Of a stretch of 64,000 nucleotides of DNA, positions 19,199 through 33,600 are shown in pieces. The notes below the pieces were generated by a model. That model made no database searches. It had not been told where the DNA came from and was given only the letters and a program-made list of their open reading frames with translations. Numbering within the stretch: position 1 is the first letter of the stretch; each line of letters begins with the position of its first letter. The position numbers and the translations under genes were made by a program. This DNA comes from Cricetibacter osteomyelitidis (GTDB lineage Bacteria; Pseudomonadota; Gammaproteobacteria; Enterobacterales; Pasteurellaceae): positions 37,449 through 101,448 of the forward strand of contig NZ_SLYB01000009.1 of assembly GCF_004340985.1 (NCBI RefSeq). Reading direction: 5' to 3'.

Positions 19199-21103
19199 AT
19201 GTTCGTCCGTTATCTTTTTATTTTTTTATGTTCCGTTTTATTTATCCACCCCGTGCAAGCAGAAAATTATCAAGCTTGGGTTGAGGATATTGAATCTCGC
19301 CTGGATCAGACTGCACTTCTCTACCAACAAAATCAAATTGATGATGCTAAAACCACAGTACAAATGGCTTATTTCGAAGTGTTTGAAAATTTAGAGGGTC
19401 CTATCCGTATTAACTTTTCCGCACAAAAAAGCTACCAAATGGAGGCGGCTTTTGGTGAAATACGCAAAATGATTACCGAAGGCAAATCGTTGGCCGATGT
19501 ACAAACAAAAATTAACGAATTAAAAGCCGAATTACAAGAAGTGTTGCCGACATTAGGGGACGGCCATCAGTTAAATGCGGAAGGTCAGCATGGTGTATAT
19601 AGTAACAATGAAATTGCCGTGCATTGGCAAAACAGTTTCAAAACTATTGACGATCAATTAGCCCAAGCAATGGCGGATTATCAAGCCGGTAAATTTGCAG
19701 AAGCCAAACAAGCCGTGCAAAAAGCACAATATGACGGCTTTAAAAATTCCGAAATGGAAACCTCTATTCGTCAAAATCGTTCCGCATCAATTTCTGCTGA
19801 GATTAATCAACAATTTTATGATTTAATTCGTTTAAGCGAACAACCTGATCAAATCACGGCATTAGGCTACCAAATTACGACATTGCTGCAAGATATTGAA
19901 GATCAACTGCCGCAATTACCGACCACACGCGAAGATCAAGTCGTTCAAGCAAACACGGCAAGCCCGGCAACTGAAAGTGCGGTAGATAATTCGCAAGATT
20001 GGAATGCCGTTACAACAGAAATTAATAATCGTATTCAGCAGGCTATTCAAACCTATCAAAACGGTGATGGTAAAAAAGCAATGATGGCGGTGCAGGATAC
20101 TTATTTCGATGTATTTGAAAATAGCGGAATGGAAAACAAAATCGGTTCCCGTGATGCTAATTTCAAAACACAATTAGAAGGCTTCTTCACCCGCTTGGTG
20201 AGTTTGATTAAAGCCAATGAATCGGTAGATAAGTTACAGGCTCAAGCAAGCGGTTTACAGCAAGGCTTGACACAAGCGGTCACCATGTTGCAAGGTGAAA
20301 ATCAAAGCGATTGGGGAATGTTCTTATACAGTTTGTTGATCATTCTGCGTGAAGGTTTGGAAGCATTATTGATCGTTGCCGCGATTGTGGCATATATGGT
20401 GAAAAACAACCACCAAGATAAACTGCCTGTTATTCGCAATTCCGTTTATGTGGCATTAGGTGCCAGTTTCGTCACTGCATATTTATTCCAACTGGTATTT
20501 GAAAATTCCGGTGCTAACCGTGAATTACTGGAAGGCTTTACCATGATTATCGCCGTAATCATGCTGTTCTCCATGAGCTATTGGTTGCTGTCAAAAGTGG
20601 AAGCCCAAAACTGGAAACGCTATTTGGAAGGTAAAATGTCTGCTGCGCTGACCACAGGTTCTCTTATCGGATTATGGTTCACCAGCTTCTTGGCGGTCTA
20701 TCGTGAAGGTGCCGAAACCGTATTATTTTATTACGCCTTAGTCAGCGATGCCCAAAGTGCGGTCAGTTATTTATATCTTTTAGGCGGCTTTACGGTAGGT
20801 GTGGTCATTTTGGCCGTCTGCTACTTTATCATGCGTTACACTGTGGTGAAATTACCGCTCAAACCGTTCTTCTTATTTACTGGTAGTTTTATGTATCTAA
20901 TGGCATTCGTATTTGCCGGTAAGAGCGTATTGGAGCTTATCGAAGGTAAATTATTTGAACCGACGTTACTTAGCGGTGTACCTGAAATTCCATTGCTTGG
21001 TATCTACCCTTATGTAGAAACCTTAGTACCTCAATTTATTTTAATCGTCGCTGCGATTTTTGCATTGATTATTATGAAACGTCAAAGTAAAAAAACAGCA
21101 TAA
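19199..21103 (+). CDS. FTR1-family iron permease with three periplasmic helical repeats
   Basis: Inner-membrane high-affinity iron permease, 634 residues. A signal peptide (about 1-21, ending VQA) is followed by three related helical repeats of about 100 residues, with the signature AYFEVFEN, AQYDGFKNSEME and TYFDVFENSGME. The C-terminal FTR1 domain (about 375-625) has seven likely helices. It carries the two iron-binding motifs REGLE (384-388) and REGAE (502-506). It opens an operon with P19, a DUF2318 Fe-S protein and two permeases, the arrangement known from Campylobacter P19 and Bordetella/Brucella Ftr systems. A Fur-like box upstream supports iron control. Confidence 0.93.
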   Translation: MFVRYLFIFLCSVLFIHPVQAENYQAWVEDIESRLDQTALLYQQNQIDDAKTTVQMAYFEVFENLEGPIRINFSAQKSYQMEAAFGEIRKMITEGKSLADVQTKINELKAELQEVLPTLGDGHQLNAEGQHGVYSNNEIAVHWQNSFKTIDDQLAQAMADYQAGKFAEAKQAVQKAQYDGFKNSEMETSIRQNRSASISAEINQQFYDLIRLSEQPDQITALGYQITTLLQDIEDQLPQLPTTREDQVVQANTASPATESAVDNSQDWNAVTTEINNRIQQAIQTYQNGDGKKAMMAVQDTYFDVFENSGMENKIGSRDANFKTQLEGFFTRLVSLIKANESVDKLQAQASGLQQGLTQAVTMLQGENQSDWGMFLYSLLIILREGLEALLIVAAIVAYMVKNNHQDKLPVIRNSVYVALGASFVTAYLFQLVFENSGANRELLEGFTMIIAVIMLFSMSYWLLSKVEAQNWKRYLEGKMSAALTTGSLIGLWFTSFLAVYREGAETVLFYYALVSDAQSAVSYLYLLGGFTVGVVILAVCYFIMRYTVVKLPLKPFFLFTGSFMYLMAFVFAGKSVLELIEGKLFEPTLLSGVPEIPLLGIYPYVETLVPQFILIVAAIFALIIMKRQSKKTA

Positions 21104-21132
21104 ACTTGTATCATTACCAAAAGGAAAATTGT

Positions 21133-21654
21133 ATGAAAAAAACACTTCTTGCAACCGCACTTCTTGCCAGCATTGTTGCTGCTCCTTCTGCATTTGCATT
21201 TAAAGAATATCCGGCAGGTGAACCGGTTACCATGAATGGAATGGAAATTGCAGCGGTTTATTTACAACCGATTGATATGGAACCGCGCGGCATGGGCTTA
21301 GCGGCGAAAGATTCCGATATCCACTTGGAAGCGGATATTCATTCTGTGAAAGGAAACAAAAACGGATTCGGCGAAGGCGAATGGATGCCGTACTTAACCA
21401 TTAACTATACTTTAGTGAATACCGATACCGGTGCAAAACAAGAAGGTACTTTCATGCCGATGGTTGCCGGTGACGGTCCGCACTATGGTGCAAACATCAA
21501 AATGATGGGCGTAGGTAACTATAAAGTGACTTACCATATCGATCCTCCGTCAAAAGCAGGTATGCACCGTCATACCGACAGCGAAACCGGCGTAGGTCGT
21601 TGGTGGAAACCGTTTGATGTAAGTTTCGATTTCAAATATACCGGTTTGAATTAA
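21133..21654 (+). CDS. P19-family periplasmic iron/copper-binding protein
   Basis: A 173-residue periplasmic protein of the P19/Tpd/FtrA family, which binds Cu and Fe and works with FTR1 permeases. I chose the ATG at 21133 because it follows AAGGAAAA and starts a clear signal peptide (1-22, ending AFA). Family marks are FKEYPAGEPVTMNGMEIAAVYLQPIDMEP, DIHLEADIHSVKGNKNGFGEGEWMPYL-like wording and a late His-rich GMHRHTDSETGVGRWW. Met and His residues in these segments are the known metal ligands of the family. It starts 29 bases after the permease gene. Confidence 0.95.
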   Translation: MKKTLLATALLASIVAAPSAFAFKEYPAGEPVTMNGMEIAAVYLQPIDMEPRGMGLAAKDSDIHLEADIHSVKGNKNGFGEGEWMPYLTINYTLVNTDTGAKQEGTFMPMVAGDGPHYGANIKMMGVGNYKVTYHIDPPSKAGMHRHTDSETGVGRWWKPFDVSFDFKYTGLN

Positions 21655-24600
21655 TAGGTCCTTTCTGTCATTACGTGACATCTCTCCCGTTTGCGGGAGA
21701 GAGTTTAAATTCGATAATTTCACTATGAACTACTTCTTTACTCATTTTTTACAAAGCGTTCTTCCTTTTGCCTTATTACTCGGCTGTATTTGGGCTAATA
21801 GTCCTACCGTTGATCTCAAAAAACTCAAAAGCACGCTTTTTTTCAGCGTGATCATCGCATTCTCTCTGACTCTGATTCCATTAAAATCACAGCTCAGCCT
21901 ACTTATTTTTAATCTGATTATTCTGGTTATATTGCTATTACTCCCCGTAGCCTATCGATTAAATTCAGAAAAAATCAACCGCACTTTTAGCGGGTTATTA
22001 GCCGTTATCGCCCTATTACAATGGTATCGAGATCCCAATCTTGCGGCAATCACAAGTACCGATGTAATTAATACCGATTTTATACTCAATATTGCAGCGA
22101 TCATTCTCGGCTTATTATTATGTATTTTCCTTGCTGCCTGGCTATATTTTATGCTACGCACGGAAAAAATCAGCAAGCTAAATGTCTATCTGTGGGGATT
22201 ATTACTGATACTTATCGCCATTCCTATTTTCAGTGATATTCTGCTTAACCTGATGAAATTGCAGCTCATCGAACTCACTAAAGTGCGGTTAAGTTTTGTT
22301 GCAAAAGCCACGAATTTGGCTGAATTTAATAATTATATCTGTGCGGCTCTGTTAGTCATGTTAATGCTGATTTTCACAGCAAAAATTTATCTCCCCCGCT
22401 ATCACATTATGGCAACAGAAACAGATTTAATTGAAAAACGCAAAAAAACGGCACTTTTCCGTTCTGCAAAACATCTATTATTGTGGGGATTGTGCGGCAT
22501 ATTGCTCATTGTCACCAGCCAACTATATTGGGATAAAGTAGCGTCTCAACCGCCAAGATTATCAGAGGCTAAACCGGTTACGCTCAATGCCGGAAATAAA
22601 ATCGAAATTCCAATCGAACAAGTAAAAGACGGTAAATTGCACCGCTTTGTTTGGATTTCCGATGAAGGCAAAGCCGTCCGCTTCTTTATTATCAATAAAC
22701 AGCCTGAACGGTTAAATTTAGCCGTGGTATTTGACGCTTGTATTTTGTGCGGCGACCAAGGTTACGTGATGCAAGATAACCAAGTGGTATGTGTCGGTTG
22801 CGGGGTGTATTTATTTATTCCGTCCATCGGCAAGTCCGGCGGTTGTAACCCTGTACCAATTGAAGGCTGGCAACAATCGGAAAGTGCGGTCATTTTAAGC
22901 AAAGATATTTTGGAAGACGGCTTAAATTACTTCTCTACCATTGTAGAAATTGAAGTAACGGATCCCGTTGACGGTAGCAAAATGAAAAATACCAAAACAG
23001 ATCATAAATATAATTATGACGGTAAAACTTATTTCTTTGCCACAGAACAAAACTTAAATTTATTCCGCGATAATCCGGAACAATATATAAAATAATGGTG
23101 AAATAATGTTATTTAGAATGATATTACAATCTTGGAAGCATAATCTGCGACGAAAAATGTTAGCTGTGCTCACCATTTTTCTTGCTTCCGGATTAATTTC
23201 TGCTCTATTGGCCGTGTCCATTGATATCGGCGATAAAATGGCTAAAGAACTGAAATCTTACGGTGCCAATATTTTAGTGGAGCCCGCAAGCAGTGCTGTG
23301 TTACCGGAAATAGCAGGCAGTGCCGATCTCTCCAGTCAGGATTTCTTAGATGAAAAAGAACTCCCTAACGTTAAGGATATTTTCTGGGGAAATAATATTG
23401 TCGGTTTTGCACCACTCTTACAAACTGAAGTGCAGGCACAATTAAGCGATAGTGCCGATCAAAGTGCGGTTAAAAACGTCAAAATTTTAGGTACGTTTTT
23501 CGATCATAATATTGCCATTGCCGATGATGACAGCTATCACACCGGACAAAAAATTATCAGTCCGTTTTGGCAGGTCAGCGGCGAATGGCCTGATGATTTT
23601 AAAGATGAACTGCCGACAATCGTGCCGGCATTAATCGGTTCGCAGCTGGCAAATCAAACACAATGGAAAATCGGTGATACGGTTACCTTGAATTATCACA
23701 ATGATGAAGTACAAAATCAGCTTCAAATTCAAATTACCGGCGTGCTTTCTAGCGGTGGCGATGAAGAACAACAATTAGTTATGCCGTTAAGTGCGGTACA
23801 AAATTTATTAGATTTACCGGGTAAAGTACAGGCAATTAAAGTGTCCGCACTCACTGTACCGGAAAATGAACTGTCCCGTAAAGCCCGTAAAGATGTGGAA
23901 GCCTTGGATGCCAAAGAATATGATCGTTGGTATTGCACCGCTTATGTGTCGTCCATTTCTCACCAGCTGGAAGAAGCTATTTCGGGTGCAATTGTTCGCC
24001 CGATTTGGCAAGTAGCGGCATCCGAAGGGGTGGTAATTGAGAAAATTCAATTATTGTTAGCCGTCGTGACCGTTGCAGCCTTAGTGGCCGCGGCAATGGG
24101 AATCGCTTCTTTAATGACTACTACGATCATCGAACGCAGTAAAGAAATCGGTTTGATGAAAGCATTAGGGGCATATCAATGGCAAATTACCTTATTGTTT
24201 TATTGTGAAGCGGTACTTAGCGCCTTAATCGGCGGTATCTTCGGTTGCATTGCCGGTTGGGGATTAGCCAAATTTATCGGTGCTGCACTATTCGGTTCAC
24301 CATTAAGTTTTACTTGGATTGTAGTGCCTTGCGTTTTAGTGCTCTCTGTAATAATCGCTCTGCTCGGTACTTGGTTCCCTGCTCACCGCATTGCCCGTTT
24401 ATATCCGGTGGAGGTGCTTTATGGACGCTAAATCTATGTTCTGGCGGCTTATTTTTCGTGCATTACGTTTACGCTTGCAACGGGTATTTATTATCTTTGC
24501 CGCACTTACCGTGGGAGCCGGCATCGTGACGGCTATGTCAGCCGTGTATTTCGATATTAATACGAAAATGAGCCAAGAATTACGGACTTTCGGTGCAAAT

Positions 24601-27600
24601 TTTTATATTGGTTCCGCCAGCGGTGAATTGGTGTCGGAAAGCACGGTTAATCAAATTATCAACCAAGCGCCGACAGGCTTAATTACTGCTGCCAGCCCCT
24701 ATTTATACGGCGTAACCCGCAGTGATTTGGAAAAAATTGTTATCATGGGTGTGCACTATGATGCCATGCCGACACTAACACCTTACTGGCAAATTAACGG
24801 TTCGCAAGTCACTGTCAATTTTGATGATCGCAATGTCATGATTGGCAAAACCTTGGCGGAACGGTTAAATTTGAAGATCGGGAATAAAATTACGTTAAGT
24901 AAAAACGCCGTGGAAAAACAAACCTTTAATATTAAAGCTATTGTAGAATCCGGTGATGCGACCGATAGTATGCTGATCGTCAATTTAGAATTTGCTCAAA
25001 ACTGGTTGGAAAAAGAAGGTCTCATCAATAATGCCTTACTTAATGTAAAAAACGATCAAGGACAAGTGGAGCAATTTGCTCACACTTTACAGCAACAATA
25101 CCCCAATCTAGATATTCGACCTATTCGTAAAGTTTCTGCTTCCGAGGGACAGATTTTAGATAAGATCAAAGGATTGATGGGGATTATTTCCGTAGTTATT
25201 TTGATTTTAGCGACTCTTTGTGTAAACACCACATTGATTGCCATTGTGAGTGAACGTGCCAAAGAATTTGCTTTGCAAAAAGCACTGGGTGCTAAACGCC
25301 AAGATATTATCAAACAAATCGGAACGGAAATTCTGATTATTGCTATAAGTGCGATGGTTTCAGGCTTAATTTTAGGCTATATTCTGGCTCAAATATTAGG
25401 ACTGACGGTTTTCAAAGCGACCATTGATATACGTTTCCCCGTTATTCCGTTGACTATCATCGTTTCTTTATTAGTAGCATTTATCGCTGTCATTGTACCT
25501 ACGCGTCGTGCATTACAAATAGAAACTGCAAAAATATTAAAAGGCGAATAATTTTCTTAAATCAAACCGCACTTTTAAGGTAAATAACAAGATATAAATC
25601 AATAAAAATGAATATTTTTATTTTTTGAAATAAATCTTGTTTGCCTTAAGTGCGGTTTTTTGATATACCTATTTCCAGTAATTTTTAATTTTCAATACTG
25701 GAGTGGTTATGACTTCTGAATATAATACAATGCGTAATAACATTAATATGTTAGGGCGTTTTTTAGGTGAAACTATCAGCGATGTACAAGGTAGCGAAAT
25801 TCTTGATTTAATTGAGAATATCCGTGTACTTTCACGTAATTCGCGTAACGGCGACGAAAAAGCAAGAAATCAATTAGTTGATACGCTTGCCAATATTTCC
25901 AGTAATAATATTATCCCTGTGGCCCGTGCATTCAGCCATTTTTTAAATCTGGCTAATATTGCCGAACAATATCAGACAATTTCCCGTCATCACCAAGATA
26001 CGGCTTCTTCCGAACGTTCTTTAGGGGCATTATTTGAACGTTTGGCGGCACAAAAAGTGCCTGCCGAACAAGTGATAAAAACCGTAGAAAAATTATTGGT
26101 TGAAATTGTCCTAACCGCTCACCCGACAGAAACCACACGCCGATCTTTAGTACATAAACATGTGGAAATCAATCGTTGTTTAAGCCGTTTGGAACACAGT
26201 GATTTGACCGAACAGGAAGAACGCAAAATTAAACGTCGTTTGTTACAACACATTGCACTTGCCTGGCATACTAATGAAATTCGCACTAAACGCCCTACTC
26301 CGATTGATGAAGCAAAATGGGGAATGGCATTTATAGAAAACAGTTTATGGAATGCCGTACCGGAATTTTGCCGTCAATTAAACTTTCATTTGGAAAAACA
26401 TTATGGCATTCAATTAGATCTTGAATTAACACCGGCACGTTTTTCTTCTTGGATGGGGGGCGACCGCGACGGTAACCCGTTTGTCACATCCCGTGTCACC
26501 GCAACGGTGTTAAATATGGCTCGTTGGAAAGCGGCAGAATTATTCTTAGAAGATATCAAAGCACTTTCAGATGAATTATCTATCGTGGAATGTACGCCGA
26601 AATTTCGTGAAAAATACGGTAATGATATTGAACCGTATCGTGTAGTTATCAAAGTATTGCGGACTAAATTACAAAACACACTCTCCTATTACAATGATAT
26701 ATTGGCGAATCGCAAGCCGGTCTTCTCATTGCAAGATACGATCTATTTTGACGAACAATTATGGGAACCGCTTTATGATTGCTATCAATCCTTGTTAGCC
26801 TGCGGTATGCGTATTATTGCCAACGGTTTGCTGCTTGATGTATTACGCCGTATTCGTTGTTTTGGTGTAACATTATCCCGTTTGGATATCCGTCAGGAAA
26901 GTACACGTCACACTAACGCCATTGCAGAAATCACCCGGTATATCGGTTTGGGAGATTATGCTCAATGGACAGAAGATGATAAACAAGCCTTCTTAATCCG
27001 TGAGTTAAGCTCACGTCGTCCGTTAATTCCACGTGATTGGCACCCGTCTGCAGAAACAAAAGAAATTTTGGATACTTGCAAAGTGATCGCAGAACAACCC
27101 GAAGGTGTCATTTCTTGTTACATTATTTCAATGGCACAAACAGCTTCCGATGTGTTGGCAGTACATTTACTATTAAAAGAAGCAGGACTGCCGTATCACT
27201 TGCCTGTCGTGCCATTATTTGAAACGTTGGACGATTTAAACGCGTCTGAGGAAGTCATGACCCAGCTATTCAATGTAGGTTGGTATCGCGGTGTAATCAA
27301 CAATAAACAAATGATTATGATCGGCTATTCCGATTCGGCAAAAGATGCCGGTATGATGGCGGCATCTTGGGCACAATATCGTGCACAAGAAGCCTTAGTG
27401 AGATTATGTGAAAAACAAAGCATTGAGTTAACCCTATTTCACGGTCGCGGCGGTACAATCGGTCGTGGTGGTGCTCCGGCTCATGCTGCATTACTTTCTC
27501 AACCGCCGCGTTCATTGAAAAACGGTTTACGTGTAACCGAACAAGGCGAAATGATCCGTTTCAAATTTGGTTTACCTGCCGTTGCGGTACAAAGTTTGGA

Positions 27601-30600
27601 TTTATACGCCAGTGCAATCTTAGAAGCCAACTTATTGCCACCGCCAGAACCAAAAGCGGATTGGCGTAAAGTGATGGATGAATTATCCGATATTTCTTGC
27701 GATATTTACCGCAGCATAGTGCGTGGCGATAAAGATTTTGTGCCATATTTCCGTAGTGCCACACCGGAACAAGAATTAGGTAAATTACCGTTAGGTTCCC
27801 GCCCGGCAAAACGTAATCCGAACGGCGGTGTAGAAAGTTTACGTGCTATTCCTTGGATCTTTGCTTGGATGCAAAACCGTTTAATGTTACCGGCGTGGCT
27901 TGGAGCAGGTGCTTCGATCCGCCAAGTGATTGAAAACGGTAGAGCGGAAATTATCGATCAAATGCAAAAAGACTGGCCATTCTTCTCTACCCGTATCGGC
28001 ATGTTGGAAATGTTATTCAGTAAAACCGACTTATGGCTGTCCGAACATTATGATCAACGTTTGGTGAAAAAAGAGCTATGGTATTTAGGTGAAAATCTAC
28101 GTACACAATTACAACAAGACATCAAAACCGTACTTTCCCTTTCACACGAAGATAAATTGATGTCTGACCTGCCTTGGGTGGCGGAATCCATTGCGTTACG
28201 TAACGTTTATACCGACCCACTGAACTTGTTGCAAGTGGAATTATTACGCCGCTTACGTACAGAGGAAAATCCGAATCCTGAATTAGAACAAGCCCTGATG
28301 ATTACCATCACCGGTATTGCTGCCGGTATGCGTAATACGGGGTAGTTATTGGAATTAAATTAAGTAAAATAGACGGGCATATAAACGCCCGTTTTTTGTT
28401 ATCATTATTTAAAACGTATATTTTAAATTTGTGAAATATATACGCCCTTCTTCCAAATACCCTTCTGTATAAAAATAATTTTTATCGAAAATATTAGAGA
28501 TCCCGGCATCAATTGTGAAATTATTATTGATGTTATAAGTTAATTTAGCATCAGTAACACCAAATCCGGATAGTTTCACATAATTACGGCCATCGCTGCT
28601 GTAGCGCCCTGTTTCAGCAGATTGGCTAATATAGAGTGATAAATTCGGTAAAATGTTCCAATCTGCATAAGCAAAAAATTTATGTTTAGGTACATCTGCC
28701 ACAATAATGGATGACTCTTTATTTTTTGCACGAATATAAGTGTAATTCGCTCCTAATGTTAATTTATCACTCACAAAAGCAGTAAGTCCTAATTCAGCAC
28801 CTGCAAATTTTTCCGTACCTACATTTTTATTCATCACTTCATAAACTTGTTTTCCTTTTATCTTAGTAATATTGCCAGTTTGCACTTCATTGATTGCATC
28901 ACGAATTTCCGAATAAAATACGGCACTTTCTACTTTAAACCAATTATCAAAGGTACGGAAATAGCTAATTTCATAATGATCCGCAACTTCCGGTTTTAAG
29001 AACGGATTTGGTGTTCTATAACGCTTCAAACTGCGAGAATAACGATCTTTCATTGTGGCAAAACGAGTTTTATGAGCGTAGCTGACACTTAGTTCATCAT
29101 TCTCATCAAAACTATGATTCAATTTAATTTGATAATTGAAGGCATTTTTATTACCGACATCATAATCATATAAACCATACACTCCACTGGTAATTTGCTG
29201 ATAGTTTTGTGATTTTATTGCTTCACGACGGTCAAAACTCAATCCCACAATCATATTGGTACGTTCGCTAAAACGATAAGTATCTTCTATACCAAAGCTA
29301 TATGTGCGATCTTCACTGCGGGCGACCGGTTCACCGTCATTATTTTCTCTGTGTACGTCAAATTTATACAGTGCGGATAGTTTTAGTGTATTTTTTTCTG
29401 ATGTATTGATTCCAAATTCTAACCCGCCACCATAAGAATAATCCCGATAATGACTGTTAAAGGAACTATTGGCCGCTTGTGTGGTAAAATTTAGATCATC
29501 GTAAGCACTTAGATCATTTTTAAAGTGATCATAAAAAACTTTGGTATTTAAATAATATTTTCCACCGGTAAATTCTGTGTGAGATAAGAAATATACGTTG
29601 TCTTTATCCCAAACCGGCCAACGCCAATATCTATCACGGGCATTTACACTGTTGCCAGCATAAATCGGTTGCTCTTTCTTTCCTCGTTGTGTGGTAAAAG
29701 ATAGTGCATATTCATCAGTTACATTGGGTGTATAAGCAGCTTTTAAACTAAATTTTTTATCGCGGCTTACCGAGTTTTCGGCACGGCCGCCATTTTCATC
29801 ACTCACGGCTGTATTTTGCCGATAATGCTTAGAAAGCTGTAAACCTTGTTTTTCTAAAAAACTACCGTTGACTTGTGCATAAAAGAATTCTTGTTTAGTA
29901 CCTAGATTAAAATAAGTTTGATTTGTTGCCGTATGACTATTGTGCCCGGTTTGGAAACCATAACCGATAGTACCTTCTAATTCTTTTGTCGGTTTATGAG
30001 ATATTAAATTGATAGCTCCGCCAAGTGTATTTGAACCGTATAAGACGGAACTTACACCTTTAGAAATATCGATTTGAGCAAGATCGAACGTCGTAAAACG
30101 TCCTAAATCCATATTACCGTCATAAGGCACATACACTGGAATACCATCAATAAATACCGGCACACGAGTAGAACCAAAACCACGCACTAAAATATTTTGT
30201 TCATTCCTGGCTCCTTTTCTTTCAAAAGAAACACCGGGAGTAATACGGGCAACTTGTGCCACGTTGGTAATCTGATTTTGCTGTAACTGTTCTTGTTCAA
30301 TAACGGCTGTGCTGACATCCGTGCTGGCTTTACTCGCTACTTCAATTACGCCAAGCTGAAAAGTATCACTAGCATAAATTTCTCCGCTACAAGCTAAAGT
30401 AATTGCAGTACACAATAACGTTTTTTTCATGATTGTTATTTCCTTATGTATTATAAATAATATCATTATATATTTTTTTATATATTGATAATTAAAAAAA
30501 TTAATTCACTTTAATATCTTCTGGGAACAATTCATCGAATTTTTGTTCTGTAAAATAAATCATCTCAAAACCCTTACTTCTGCCAGCTCACAAATGCCCA

Positions 30601-33600
30601 AATCCGTTGTGGCGGGCGAACGATAAGATTATTTTGATGTTTGGTAAAATATTGTTGCAATAACGCGATTTCCTTATTATTCAATTCTCCGATTGACCAC
30701 TGTACGGAACGGATAAAATCCTGCACATCCACTTTCTGTGGTGCGGGAGTCATGCAACTATGAGTATCCATAAAATTTACTGTGGCTCGATAACCTTGTT
30801 GGTGCAAAATATTAACGGCATAAATATAGCTTGGAAAACCCACACTATCGCGTCCGATATAACGCAGAATATCCTGCGAAATAAAATCCTTATCAACAGT
30901 CATTGTAAGATATACCGCTTTTCGGGCTTTAGAATTGAGCTTATAGATAGCATCTTCAATGTCATTCACCATCGTAGAACGAGATGCTACACAAATATCA
31001 CATTCGGGAATATGTTCCCAATTTTCATCCCAAGAGTTTAAAATTGTCGTAATATTTTGAATACCTAACCGCTCAGCTCGTTGTTGGACTACTTCTAACA
31101 TTTTCGGACTGTAATCCAAGGCATAAACCTGTTTGACTTTATCCGCTAATGCCAAGCCTATCGCACCTCCGCCACAGCCGACATCAAGCACCGTATCATC
31201 ATTACCGAACATCATCCGGGATAAAAAATCCTGTACATAATCATTGTTCAGATCAAATTCACTGTTTAGCATTTGTTCCGCTTTTTTATCCCAATCTTCA
31301 GGGCGTTTTGGCTCGCGAGTGGCCAATTGAATATGATTACGATACAGTTCGCCAAAATCAATGTTGTTAATGATCATTCAGTTACTCTCCAATTTGCTAA
31401 TATATTTTTATCCAGTTGATAAATTTGAGATAAATTTTCTAAGTTTAAAACTTCAGTACAAATACCGTCCGACATAATTTTACCTTGATGCAATAAAACC
31501 GCACGATCTGCAATACACAAAGCATGATTGGGTTGGTGGGTTGTAAGTAAAATAGATAGCCCTTGTTGTTTTAGTTGCTTAATTTGTTCCAATACCCGGA
31601 TTTGGTTACCAAAATCAAGATTTGATGTAGGTTCATCCATAATCAGTAATTTCGGCTGTTGAGCCAAGGCTCTAGCTATCAATACCAACTGGCGTTCACC
31701 ACCGCTTAATTGCGAATAAGTGCGGTGATAAAGATGTTCAATATTTAATTGTTGCAAACATTGCAACACAATAGCTTTGTCCTTTTCTGTTGGCGAACTA
31801 TACCAATCCACATAAGCGTTTCGTCCCATTAATACCATTTCTTCTACGGAAAAACCGAAAGTGCTGTGATGGGCCTGTGGTACATAACCGATAAATTGGG
31901 CAAGAGCTTGTTTTGTCCATTGTATTTGCGGGATTTGATTAATCAAGATTTTACCTTTCAACGGCATTAATACGCCTAAGATAGTTTTGAGTAAAGTTGT
32001 TTTACCACAACCATTCGCTCCTAATAAACAGACGATTTCATTAGCCTGAAATTTAATGTTGAGGTTTTCTGCAACCGGTGTTTTTCCATAACCGACCGCC
32101 ACTTGATTTAATTGCAATATGATCATTTTTTTGATCCACCATTAATTAATAAACTTAAAAAGAACGGTGCACCAATAAATGCCGTAATCACACCAAGTGG
32201 TACTTCAATAGGAAAAACGGCTCGTGCAACAGTGTCTGTCAATACTAAAAATCCCGCCCCCATTGTAAGTGCGGTAGGCAATAAGCGGCGAAAATCAGCA
32301 CCAATCCACAAACGGGCAATATGGGGGATAACCAAACCAATCCAGCCGATCACTCCGGTAATGGATACGGCAGCGGATGTCATTAATGTTGTGGATAGAA
32401 TAAAAACCAATCTTGTACGTTGTACATTGATTCCCAAAGCCATTGCTTCTTCATCATTAAGACTGAGTAAATTCATTCTCCAACGTAATAGCAGTAACGG
32501 CATTATTCCGATAATAATTAGCGGTACAGCAATTTGCAGATCTTCATAAGTTGCCATATTTAAACTGCCTAACAACCAAAAAGTAATTGTAGTAAGCTGG
32601 CTGTAGGGATCGGATAAAATTTTAACTAATGAAATTCCTGCTCCCAATAATGCACCAACCGCAATACCAGACAATACCAATGCTAAAATCGGATCATGAT
32701 AACGGGCTATTTGAGAAATCTTGAAAACAAAAAATACCGTACACAGCCCGCTGATAAACGCAACCACTTGAACCATCATTAACGATAAACCGAAATAAAT
32801 TGCCAATACTGCTCCCAAGCCTGCTCCTACAGTCACACCTAAAATATCCGGTGATACTAAAGGATTTTTAAAAATTCCCTGATACGTTGCACCCGCCACT
32901 GCTAAGGCCGCCCCCACAAAAACCGCTGTGATAATACGGGGTATGCGAATATGCCACAACACCGTTTCCGCATTGCTTTGCACCGGTTCAAATATACGCA
33001 TCACGGCAGACCACAATTCCGTCGGAAAAATCGTATATTGTCCGGCAAAAAATGCGATGATGATACTTGCCAATAAAAATAACGGCGGAAACCAATATTT
33101 AAATTTATTCATATCAAATGCCGAAATATGCTAATTCCTGTTCAGATAAGTTATATTGATAAAATATATTAAAATATTCTTTAATTAATATTCCGGCTTC
33201 CTGTTTATTGAGTTGTTCAGGGTATAATTTATGAGCCAACCATACGGCTCCTAATAAACGATTAATGCCCGGTGGTTGATCTAACCAACCGAAAGGTTCC
33301 GCAGGTATTAAATAAATTTTTTGATTTTTAACCGCACTTACCGATTGCCAAAGGGGAGCTTTTGCTATTAAACCAGCATAAAAATTTTTATCATGAGTAA
33401 TGATTACATCAGGATCCCACCGTAGAATTTGCTCCATAGAAACCCTTGTCATCATTTTTTCACCGGCAATTGCAGCCACATTTATAGCGCCAATCCAATC
33501 TAGCACTTCTGCATGAATAGAACCCGCAAGACCCGTTTCCAAACCGTCCGCACTACGTCCGAAATATACACGAAGTGCGGTCTGTTTTTGTCCGATTTTA